From Pseudomonas borbori (lineage in GTDB: Bacteria; Pseudomonadota; Gammaproteobacteria; Pseudomonadales; Pseudomonadaceae), in contig NZ_FOWX01000008.1 of assembly GCF_900115555.1 (NCBI RefSeq), forward strand, positions 11,472 to 75,471: a stretch of DNA of 64,000 nucleotides, read 5' to 3'. The notes beneath the pieces were generated by a model, which saw only the letters and a list, made by a program, of their open reading frames with translations, had not been told where the DNA came from and ran no database searches. The first letter of the stretch is position 1. Each line of letters opens with the position of its first letter. Below are positions 57,135-64,000 of this stretch, in pieces. The translations under genes were made by a program, and so were the position numbers.

Positions 57135-57628
57135 TGAAGGCGGTAAACAGACGACGCATGCACGGGGTGTATGTGGTGGAGTTCGCCATCATAGGTGTGC
57201 TGCTGTTCACCCTGCTGTTCGGCGTGCTGGAAATGGGCCGGCTGCTGTTCACCGTCAATGCCCTGGACGAGGTGGTGCGACGCGGCGCGCGTCTGGCCGC
57301 GGTTTGCAATGTCACCGATTTAGAGCAAGAGAAAGTGAAACAACGGGCGATCTTCAACAACGATGGCGAGGATGACAGCCCGCTGATCGCCAATCTCACA
57401 ACCAGCGATCTGACCCTGGCCTACCTGAACGAGAACGGCGCCGAGGTGCTCAATCCCACCAGCGACAACGGCTTCCGCGCTATCCGCTATGTCCAGTTGC
57501 GAGTGGATAATTTTACTTTCGACCTGCTGATTCCGGTGCTTGGAGGAAACATTGACCTCCCGGTATTCAGGTCGACCCTGCCCAGAGAAAATCTCGGGCG
57601 AAGTGTCGAGGGGGATACAGAATGCTGA
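57134..57628 (+). CDS. tadF: TadF/TadE-like pseudopilin
   Basis: A 164-residue second pseudopilin. GVYVVEFAIIGVLLFTLLFG near residue 12 is the prepilin-like helix with the conserved Glu, followed by LEMGRLLFTVNALDEVVRRGARLA, typical of TadE/TadF. The ATG at 57134 overlaps the TadE stop and its TGA overlaps the next start by 7 bp, so three genes are translationally coupled. It is named TadF from its position second to TadE; the two are similar. Confidence 0.88.
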   Translation: MKAVNRRRMHGVYVVEFAIIGVLLFTLLFGVLEMGRLLFTVNALDEVVRRGARLAAVCNVTDLEQEKVKQRAIFNNDGEDDSPLIANLTTSDLTLAYLNENGAEVLNPTSDNGFRAIRYVQLRVDNFTFDLLIPVLGGNIDLPVFRSTLPRENLGRSVEGDTEC

Positions 57629-58839
57629 CGGCCAGAGAAGTCCCTGTAGCCAGAGCTACTCACAAGCAATGTTTGCAGCTCTTGATCAGCAGCCGCGACG
57701 CGGCTGCTCTCAACCATTTGAAGGCAGTCAGTCAACGTCTGCCCAATTTGCAGGTGAGCACACGCCTGGTGAGCAACGGCCATACCGATCCGCTCTATGG
57801 CCTGGAGCATATGCCCGACCTGCTGCTACTGCGGGTCAGCCATCTGTGGCGCGAGGAGCTGGCGGCCCTGCTGCTGCGCCCGGCCCATGAGCGGCCGCCG
57901 TTGTTGGTCTGCGGGCCGCTGGAGGAACGCGAGGGCATCCGCCTGGCGATGCAGGCCGGTGCCCGGGATTTTCTGCCCGAGCCGGTGGCCGCGGATGAGT
58001 TGTTGGCCGCCCTGGGCCGGATGATCCATGAGACCCGGGCGGGACAGGCCACGGGCGGTCAGCTGATCGCGGTGATGAATGCCAAGGGCGGTTCGGGCGC
58101 CACCCTGCTGGCCTGTAACCTGGCCCATCAGTTGAGCGTTGAGGGCGGCAGCACCCTGTTGCTCGATCTCGATCTGCAGTTCGGCAGCGTCGCCCACTAC
58201 CTGGACGTGGTGCCGGCACACAGCCATGTGGATGTGCTGCAACAGATCGAGGAAATGGACAGCGTCGCCTTGCGCGGTTTCTGCAGCCATTTCAGCCCGA
58301 CCCTGCACGTACTGGGCGGGCGTAGCGGTGAGCTGTGCCTGCCGCAGGATGTGCGTCTGGAGCAGCTGGAGGCGCTGTTGCGCCTGGCGCGCAGCAGTTA
58401 CGACTGGGTGGTGGTGGATCTGCCGCGGCAGATCGACCACCTCACCGGCACCACCCTGGAGCAGGCCGACCGGGTCTATGTCCTGGTGCAGCAGAGCCTC
58501 AGCCACCTCAAGGACGCCACCCGCCTGGTGCGCATCATGCGCGAGGAGCTGGGGGTGCAGGGCGACCGCCTGCGGGTGGTAGTCAACCGCTACGACAAGG
58601 CCTCGCCGGTCAGCCTGCAGGATATTGCCGAGGCGCTGCGCTGCGGCGATCTGCAGAAACTGCCCAACGACTATGCGGTGGTCAGCGCCAGCCAGAACAC
58701 CGGGGTGCCGTTGCAACTGCATGCGCCACGGGCGCCGGTGACCCTGGGCATGCGCGAGTTGAGCCAGGCGTTGCACGGCAGCAAGACGGCCGAGCAGGGT
58801 TTGCTCAAACGTACCTTTGGCCGACTTTTCGGGGGATAG
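57622..58839 (+). CDS. tadZ: Pilus-localising ATPase TadZ/CpaE
   Basis: A 405-residue ParA/MinD-like protein that places the Tad machine in the cell. An atypical receiver domain (about 15-135, LLISSRDAAALNHLKAV) is followed by the ATPase domain with a deviant Walker A, NAKGGSGATLLACNLA near residue 152, in which the usual signature lysine and threonine (KT) after the loop glycine are changed to Ala-Thr. LLLDLDLQFG follows near 184. The start overlaps the tadF stop. Confidence 0.93.
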   Translation: MLTAREVPVARATHKQCLQLLISSRDAAALNHLKAVSQRLPNLQVSTRLVSNGHTDPLYGLEHMPDLLLLRVSHLWREELAALLLRPAHERPPLLVCGPLEEREGIRLAMQAGARDFLPEPVAADELLAALGRMIHETRAGQATGGQLIAVMNAKGGSGATLLACNLAHQLSVEGGSTLLLDLDLQFGSVAHYLDVVPAHSHVDVLQQIEEMDSVALRGFCSHFSPTLHVLGGRSGELCLPQDVRLEQLEALLRLARSSYDWVVVDLPRQIDHLTGTTLEQADRVYVLVQQSLSHLKDATRLVRIMREELGVQGDRLRVVVNRYDKASPVSLQDIAEALRCGDLQKLPNDYAVVSASQNTGVPLQLHAPRAPVTLGMRELSQALHGSKTAEQGLLKRTFGRLFGG

Positions 58840-58842
58840 ACC

Positions 58843-60282
58843 ATGCTCAGTGAGTTTCGCAATCGCCTGCGTCAGCAGTCCGCCAAGAGCGCGCCGGCAG
58901 CGGCGCAGGACGCGCAGGCCAAGGACGCGGAGGGCGTCAGCGCACCGATGGACTGGGAAAGCAGTGCACCGGATACCCTGTATGAGACCCGCTCGCGGCT
59001 CAACCCGATGGAGACCGAGTGGCGGGAGAGGATCTATCAGCAACTGCTCAAGGTCATGGACCTGTCGCTGCTCGATTCGCTGGAGCCGGCCGAGGCCGGA
59101 CGGCAGATCCGCGAGCTCAGCCAGCGCCTGCTGGACGAGCATTCGGCGCCGGTGAGCGCCAGCAGCCGCCAGTTGATCATCAAGCAGATCACCGACGAGG
59201 TGCTCGGCCTCGGCCCGCTGGAGCCGCTGCTGGCCGACCGCAGCGTGTCGGACATCCTGGTCAACGGCCATGCCTCGGTGTACGTCGAGCGCTTCGGCAA
59301 GCTGCAGCGCACCGATGTGCGCTTTCGCGACGATCAGCACCTGCTGAATATCATCGATCGCATCGTTTCCAACCTGGGCCGGCGTATCGACGAGTCCTCG
59401 CCGCTGGTCGACGCGCGCCTGAAGGACGGCTCGCGGGTCAACGCGATCATCCCGCCGCTGGCCATCGACGGACCGAGCATGTCGATCCGCCGTTTCGCCG
59501 TGGATCTGCTCAATACCGAAAGCCTGGTGCAGATGGGCACTCTGACTCCGGCCATCGCCCTGGTGCTCAAGGCCATCGTCCGCGGGCGCCTGAACGTGCT
59601 GGTGTCCGGCGGCACCGGCAGCGGCAAGACCACCATGCTCAACGTGCTGTCGAGTTTCATCCCGCACAACGAACGGATCGTCACCATCGAGGACTCGGCC
59701 GAGCTGCAACTGCAGCAGCCGCATGTGGTGCGTCTGGAAACCCGGCCGCCGAACATCGAAGGCCGTGGCGAGGTGAACCAGCGCGAACTGGTGCGCAACA
59801 GCCTGCGCATGCGCCCGGACCGCATCGTCATCGGCGAGGTGCGTGGCGCCGAGGCGCTGGACATGCTCACGGCGATGAACACCGGCCACGATGGCTCGCT
59901 GACCACCATCCACGCCAATACCGCGCGCGATGCCCTGGGCCGGATCGAGAACATGGTGTCGATGACCGGCGCGACCTTCCCGATCAAGGCCATGCGCCAG
60001 CAGATCGCCTCGGCCATCGATGTGGTGATCCAGCTGGAGCGCCAGGAGGATGGCAAGCGGCGCCTGATCAGCGTGCAGGAAATCAATGGCATGGAGGGCG
60101 AGATCATCACCATGACCGAGATCTTCGCCTTCGTCCGCCGCGGCATGGGCGAACACGGCGAGGTACTCGGCGATTACCGGCCGACCGGCATGGTGCCGGC
60201 CTTCCGCGATGTGCTGGGCAAACGCGGCATCGAGTTGCCGCTTAACCTGTTCCGCCCGGAATGGATGGAGGGGCAGTCATGA
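58843..60282 (+). CDS. tadA: Tad secretion ATPase TadA/CpaF
   Basis: A 479-residue hexameric ATPase of the VirB11/PilT/GspE superfamily that powers pilus assembly and probably retraction. The Walker [13 protein letters not shown] lies near residue 257, the Asp box and Walker B in [16 protein letters not shown] near 327, and the His box in [13 protein letters not shown] near 348. The first 95 residues are a variable N-terminal region. It starts 4 bp past tadZ and overlaps tadB (ATGA). Confidence 0.96.
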   Translation: MLSEFRNRLRQQSAKSAPAAAQDAQAKDAEGVSAPMDWESSAPDTLYETRSRLNPMETEWRERIYQQLLKVMDLSLLDSLEPAEAGRQIRELSQRLLDEHSAPVSASSRQLIIKQITDEVLGLGPLEPLLADRSVSDILVNGHASVYVERFGKLQRTDVRFRDDQHLLNIIDRIVSNLGRRIDESSPLVDARLKDGSRVNAIIPPLAIDGPSMSIRRFAVDLLNTESLVQMGTLTPAIALVLKAIVRGRLNVLVSGGTGSGKTTMLNVLSSFIPHNERIVTIEDSAELQLQQPHVVRLETRPPNIEGRGEVNQRELVRNSLRMRPDRIVIGEVRGAEALDMLTAMNTGHDGSLTTIHANTARDALGRIENMVSMTGATFPIKAMRQQIASAIDVVIQLERQEDGKRRLISVQEINGMEGEIITMTEIFAFVRRGMGEHGEVLGDYRPTGMVPAFRDVLGKRGIELPLNLFRPEWMEGQS

Positions 60283-61265
60283 ATCAGATCCCCGGTGAAT
60301 TTATCCTGGCGTTCCTCGGCATGGTGTTCGCCGCCGTGTTCCTCCTCAGCCAGGGCCTGGTGGTGCCGGTATTCGGCGAGGCGGGGCGGGTGCGCAAGCG
60401 TATCCGCGGGCGCCTGCATGTGCTGGAACATGCCAGCAACCTGCCGAATATGCAGACGGTGCTGCGGCAGAAGTACCTGCGCCGCCTGTCGCCGCTGGAG
60501 GCCCGACTGGAGCAGCTGCCGGCCATGGAGGCCCTGGCGCAGATGATCGAGCAGGCCGGGCATGACTACCGGGCTTATCGGGTGCTGTTGCTCGGGTTGA
60601 TCCTCGGCGTGGTGGCGGGCATCGTACTGTGGCTGTTCACCCGGCTGTGGTGGCTGGCGCTACCGGTGGCCTTGCTGACGTGCTGGCTGCCGGTGCTGAA
60701 GATCGCCAGCGACCGCGGCAAGCGCTTCGCCCAGTTCGAGGAGGGGCTGCCGGATGCCCTGGACGCCATGTGCCGCGCCTTGCGCGCCGGCCATCCGTTC
60801 AACGAAACCCTGCAACTGGTGGCCGAGGAGCACCAGGGCCCGGTGGCCCATGAATTCGGCCTGACCTTCGCCGATATCAACTACGGCAACGACGTGCGCC
60901 GGGCCATGCTCGGCCTGCTCGAGCGCATGCCGAGCATGACGGTGATGATGCTGGTGACCTCGGTGCTGATCCACCGCGACACCGGCGGCAACCTGACCGA
61001 GGTGCTGGAACGGCTGAGCAGCCTGATCCGCGGGCGCTTCCGTTTCCAGCGCAAGGTCAAGACCCTGTCGGCGGAGGGGCGCATGTCGGCCTGGGTGCTG
61101 GTGGCTGTGCCCTTCGTGCTGGCGGCGGCGATTGTGCTGTCGAGCCCGACCTATCTGCCTTTGCTGATCAAGGAGCCCTTGGGTCAGAAGCTGATTATCT
61201 GGGCGTTCGTCGCCATGCTGATCGGGATTTTCTGGATCCGCAGAATTATCAGGATTCAGGTTTAG
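60279..61265 (+). CDS. tadB: Tad inner-membrane platform protein TadB
   Basis: A 328-residue type II secretion F-domain protein. Four membrane segments are expected, two at about 100-140 and two near the C-terminus, and [19 protein letters not shown] near residue 155 is the family motif. Together with TadC it makes the platform on which TadA works. The ATG at 60279 overlaps the tadA stop by 4 bases. Confidence 0.94.
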   Translation: MNQIPGEFILAFLGMVFAAVFLLSQGLVVPVFGEAGRVRKRIRGRLHVLEHASNLPNMQTVLRQKYLRRLSPLEARLEQLPAMEALAQMIEQAGHDYRAYRVLLLGLILGVVAGIVLWLFTRLWWLALPVALLTCWLPVLKIASDRGKRFAQFEEGLPDALDAMCRALRAGHPFNETLQLVAEEHQGPVAHEFGLTFADINYGNDVRRAMLGLLERMPSMTVMMLVTSVLIHRDTGGNLTEVLERLSSLIRGRFRFQRKVKTLSAEGRMSAWVLVAVPFVLAAAIVLSSPTYLPLLIKEPLGQKLIIWAFVAMLIGIFWIRRIIRIQV

Positions 61266-61289
61266 TGGCGCGACAGCGTTGAAATGTCG

Positions 61290-61404
61290 GTATGCGGTGT
61301 CTGCTGCCCCGGCGCGATGCTTTTGCTGGTTGAGCGGACGTTGTCCGCTATCGCCGCGAGGTCGCGCCTCCTACAGGGGAATGCGGTGTCTGCTGCTTTT
61401 GTAG
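61290..61404. repeat. Copy of the 82-bp palindromic repeat between tadB and tadC
   Basis: The segment carries GCCCCGGCGCGATGCTTTTG, the GCGGACGTTGTCCGC hairpin and GCCTCCTACAGGGGAATGCG, the same order as in the array at 48.2-48.6 kb. It is flanked on both sides by ATGCGGTGTCTGCTG. The 306-bp gap has no gene. Confidence 0.8.
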
Positions 61405-61571
61405 ACATCTGTGGGAACGGCTGGGCGGCACTCCGCCGGGCGGCGCTACCACAAAAAGCGACAGATGATTCATGTCGCGACACTGGCAGCTGTCGGATTT
61501 AGGCGTCCGTAGCGAGGGAAAGTCAGGTTTCAGGCTGCTAGGCACTGGCGTTGTTAGAGGAGGTATTGGTC

Positions 61572-62540
61572 ATGGACTATCTGTTGAGTCTGCTCAATCG
61601 AGTGGTGGGCAACGAGGAGCTGGCGCGCCTGTTGTTCGTCGGCGCCATCGGCCTGAGTGCGGTGCTGGCGATGGTTACCCTGGCCATGCTGGTGTCGGGG
61701 CTGCGCGACCCGGTGCAGCGGCGCCTGACCCTGATCAAGCGTGGGCACGGCAGCCTGGCCGTCGGTCAGGAGGCGCCGAGCAACCTGCAGTTGATGCTGG
61801 AGCAGGTGGGCCAGCGCTTTGGCTCCGCCGAACAGGGCCAGGACTCGGCCACCCGCACCCTGCTGACGCATGCCGGTTATCGCTCGCCCGCGGCGGTGCA
61901 GTCCTACTGGGCTGTGCGCCTGCTGGCACCGCTGGTGCTGGTGGGGCTTACCCTGCTGGTATTGCCGCTGATCCCCAAGCTGTCCCTGTTCATAGGCATT
62001 GCCCTGGTGACCGCCGCTGCCGCCGTGGGCTGGCTGGCGCCGGCCATCTATGTCGACAAGCGCAAGCAGGCCCGCATGACCCGGCTGCTGGTGGCCTTTC
62101 CCGATGCCCTGGACCTGATGGTGGTCTGCGTCGAGTCTGGGCTGGCCTTGCCCCAGGCGATCGAGCGGGTGGCCGACGAGATGGCGGTCAGCCAGCCGGA
62201 GCTGGCGGTGGAACTGGCCCTGGTCAATGCGGAGATTCGCGCCGGCATTGCCAGTACCGAAGCGCTCAAGCACCTGGCCGAACGCACCGGCCTGGAGGAC
62301 ATCCGCGGTTTGGTCAGCCTGCTGGCGCAGAGCATCCGCTTCGGCACCAGCGTCGCCGATACCCTGCGTATCTACGCCGAGGAGTTTCGCGACCGGCGCA
62401 CCCAGAAAGCCGAGGAGACGGCGGCGAAAATCGGCACCAAGCTGATATTCCCACTAATCTTGTGCCTGTGGCCGAGCTTTTTCCTGGTGGCCATCGGTCC
62501 CGCCATCATCGGGGTGCTCAAAGTCTTCGGGAAGGTATGA
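61572..62540 (+). CDS. tadC: Tad inner-membrane platform protein TadC
   Basis: A 322-residue F-domain protein paralogous to TadB. Membrane segments lie at about 20-45, 115-160 and 295-320, with FPDALDLMVVCVESGLALPQAI near residue 177 as the family motif. AGAGGAGGTATTGGTC precedes the ATG. It is separated from tadB by a repeat, an unusual break since the two are usually adjacent. Confidence 0.94.
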   Translation: MDYLLSLLNRVVGNEELARLLFVGAIGLSAVLAMVTLAMLVSGLRDPVQRRLTLIKRGHGSLAVGQEAPSNLQLMLEQVGQRFGSAEQGQDSATRTLLTHAGYRSPAAVQSYWAVRLLAPLVLVGLTLLVLPLIPKLSLFIGIALVTAAAAVGWLAPAIYVDKRKQARMTRLLVAFPDALDLMVVCVESGLALPQAIERVADEMAVSQPELAVELALVNAEIRAGIASTEALKHLAERTGLEDIRGLVSLLAQSIRFGTSVADTLRIYAEEFRDRRTQKAEETAAKIGTKLIFPLILCLWPSFFLVAIGPAIIGVLKVFGKV

Positions 62541-62541
62541 G

Positions 62542-63570
62542 ATGAAAAGGATCAGTCTGCTGTTGGCCATGACGGCCGTGTTGTCAGGATGTCAGACCAT
62601 GGGGCCGGAGCCGGAACTCGATACCCGCTCGGTTTATCGCGGCGACAATTCGTTGTTGCACAAGGTACGCAAACAGGCCAGTTCGGCCGATCAGGCCATG
62701 CAGATGGCCGCGATTTCCTACCAGGCCGGCGACCTGGATCAGTCGCTGTATCAGTATCTGCGGGCCATCGAACTGGAGCCGGAACGCTACGAGGCGATGC
62801 TCTGGATCGGGCGCATCCACCGCGAACGCGGTAATACTCAGCTCGCCGAGATGGCCTTCGGCGATGTGCTGGCGAACGCGCCGGACAATCCCGACGCCCT
62901 GGCGGAGATGGGCATGCTGCAACTGGCCAAACGTGATCACGAGGCCGCGCAGGCGTTGCTGTTCAAGGCGGTGGCGCTGGATCAACGGCGCCTGGGCAAC
63001 GAGCAGGGCGACGGCCCGCCCGACGTGGCCGCGCTCAAGGTGGACAACCAGTCGCCGCTCAAGGTCTACAACGCCCTTGGCGTACTCGCCGACTTGAGCA
63101 ACGACTTCCCGCTGTCCGAAGCCTATTACCGTTTGGCCATGCTGATCGAGCCGCGCTCGGTGCTGGTGCAGAACAGCCTGGGCTACTCCTACTACCTGGC
63201 CGGGAAATGGCCCGAGGCCGAACATACCTATAAGCGTGGCATCAGCTACGACGCCAGCTACAAGCCGCTATGGCGCAATTACGGGCTGTTGCTGGCGCGC
63301 ATGGAGCGGTACGAGGAGGCGCTTTCCGCCTTCGAACAGATCGGCAAACGTGCCGAGGCCAGCAACGATGTCGGCTACATCTGCCTGGTGGAAGGCAAGC
63401 TGGATGCCGCCGAACAGTTCTTCCGCAGCGCCATCGAGCAATCCCCCGCGCATTACGACATGGCCTGGGAAAACCTCAACCGGGTTCAGCAGATCCGCCG
63501 CATCCGCCAGGTGGGCGGCAATCCCGGCTCTGTGGCGGTCGCCCCGCTGGAAGAGCCGATGGTGCAGTGA
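62542..63570 (+). CDS. tadD: TPR lipoprotein TadD
   Basis: A 342-residue outer-membrane-linked lipoprotein thought to help the secretin. The signal sequence ends in VLSGC, a proper lipobox, so Cys17 is lipidated. At least five tetratricopeptide-like repeats fill residues 50-320 (DLDQSLYQYLRAIELEPERY; YEAMLWIGRIHRERGNTQLA). It begins 2 bp after the tadC stop and is the last gene of the Tad locus. Confidence 0.93.
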   Translation: MKRISLLLAMTAVLSGCQTMGPEPELDTRSVYRGDNSLLHKVRKQASSADQAMQMAAISYQAGDLDQSLYQYLRAIELEPERYEAMLWIGRIHRERGNTQLAEMAFGDVLANAPDNPDALAEMGMLQLAKRDHEAAQALLFKAVALDQRRLGNEQGDGPPDVAALKVDNQSPLKVYNALGVLADLSNDFPLSEAYYRLAMLIEPRSVLVQNSLGYSYYLAGKWPEAEHTYKRGISYDASYKPLWRNYGLLLARMERYEEALSAFEQIGKRAEASNDVGYICLVEGKLDAAEQFFRSAIEQSPAHYDMAWENLNRVQQIRRIRQVGGNPGSVAVAPLEEPMVQ

Positions 63571-63588
63571 GCGTCCTGCAATGCTTTT

Positions 63589-63700
63589 GTAGGATGGTTG
63601 AGCGCAGCGATACCCATCGGCGTCGTTGATGGGTTACGCGGCGCGCAGGGGTGCGCGCTGTGCTTGAGTCTTGTGCTCCGCGCCGCTAACCCATCCTACG
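63589..63700. repeat. Palindromic repeat closing the Tad locus
   Basis: GTAGGATGGTTGAGCGCAGC at the left and GCCGCTAACCCATCCTACG at the right are inverted. The words match those at 54.56-54.77 kb. Confidence 0.65.
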
Positions 63701-63703
63701 GAC

Positions 63704-63982
63704 TCAGTTGACCGCGTCGGTCAGGGCTTTGGCCGGGACGTATTTGACTACTTTCTTCGCTGCGATTTCGATTGCCTTGCCGGTTTGCGGGTTGCGGCCG
63801 GTGCGGGCCGGGCGATCGCTGATTTTCAACTTGCCGATGCCGGGAAGGGTGATTTCGCTGCCGTTTTCCAGGGCATCGCTGACGATCTCGCTGAGTTGTT
63901 CGAGTGCCGCACGCACGGTGGTCTTGGGGGCGTCGATGGCTTCGGCGATATCGCTGATCAGTTGGTCTTTGGTCATGGCCAT
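63704..63982 (-). CDS. HU family DNA-binding protein
   Basis: A 92-residue nucleoid protein that binds and bends DNA without strong sequence preference. The HU signature GRNPQTGKAIEIAAKKVVKY is near residue 60, and the N-terminal helical dimerisation part begins MTKDQLISDIAEA. The start (ATG at 63982; the next ATG at 63976 is an alternative) is preceded by AAGGAGCAACAAC. Pseudomonas has several HU forms; this one ends in ALTDAVN. Confidence 0.95.
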   Translation of the reverse strand: MAMTKDQLISDIAEAIDAPKTTVRAALEQLSEIVSDALENGSEITLPGIGKLKISDRPARTGRNPQTGKAIEIAAKKVVKYVPAKALTDAVN

Positions 63983-64000
63983 GTTGTTGCTCCTTGGAAT

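Noticed and set aside
57826..60156. Long antisense frame across tadZ and tadA
   Set aside because: Same cause as above; the protein has a composition rich in His, Gln and Arg typical of shadow frames.

Overview
The window comes from the chromosome of a high-GC gammaproteobacterium, almost certainly a Pseudomonas or close relative. Supporting this are a complete aruCFGDBE arginine-succinyltransferase operon, the alaS-lysC-rsmA(csrA)-tRNA-Ser-tRNA-Arg block, an AmrZ regulator, the min operon next to an rluA-type gene and an lpxL-type acyltransferase, and the flgA-flgM-flgN-flgZ / cheV-cheR flagellar block, together with several families of Pseudomonas-style palindromic intergenic repeats. Only one strand of a draft or complete chromosome is seen; no phage, plasmid, insertion sequence or CRISPR array was recognised.

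Layout. 0.1-1.6 kb: three small heat-shock (Hsp20) genes in one minus-strand operon with heat-shock-type promoter candidates. 1.8-7.1 kb: rluA-type pseudouridine synthase, minCDE, lipid A acyltransferase and a patatin phospholipase. 7.4-15.2 kb: the arginine catabolic operon, preceded by two ArgR-type half-sites. 15.5-22.3 kb: threonine aldolase, alaS, lysC, csrA/rsmA, three tRNAs and a small secreted protein. 22.6-27.6 kb: mgtE and the oadGAB sodium-pumping oxaloacetate decarboxylase. 27.6-29.9 kb: amrZ with an AlgU-like promoter, an isolated phnN, and an Lrp/AsnC regulator divergent from the next cluster. 30.1-36.4 kb: indolepyruvate ferredoxin oxidoreductase, a leucine-dehydrogenase-like enzyme and an NSS transporter, which together look like an uptake-deamination-oxidation route for amino acids. 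36.5-43 kb: a GNAT acetyltransferase, tRNA-Arg(CCU), yceH, a secreted tandem-repeat protein, a glutamine-synthetase-family enzyme, and an MFS transporter translationally coupled to two small glycosyltransferase genes. 43.2-48.1 kb: flagellar assembly and chemotaxis genes with FliA and RpoN promoter candidates. 48.6-63.6 kb: a large Tad/Flp pilus locus, with a divergent degenerate-receiver AraC regulator at its start. 63.7-64 kb: an HU-family protein.

How it works together. The aru operon turns arginine into glutamate plus succinate under ArgR control. The 30-36 kb cluster plausibly feeds another amino acid into acyl-CoA metabolism. csrA, amrZ, the flagellar and chemotaxis genes and the Tad pilus are all linked to the switch between motility and surface attachment. 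The most unusual items are the Tad locus with an extra AAA+ ATPase and the AraC-type protein beside it, the secreted protein made of five 13-residue repeats, the possible RNA thermometer in front of the Hsp20 operon, the flgA promoter that almost touches its start codon, and a set of palindromic repeats that recur at both ends of the Tad locus and at the start of the window.
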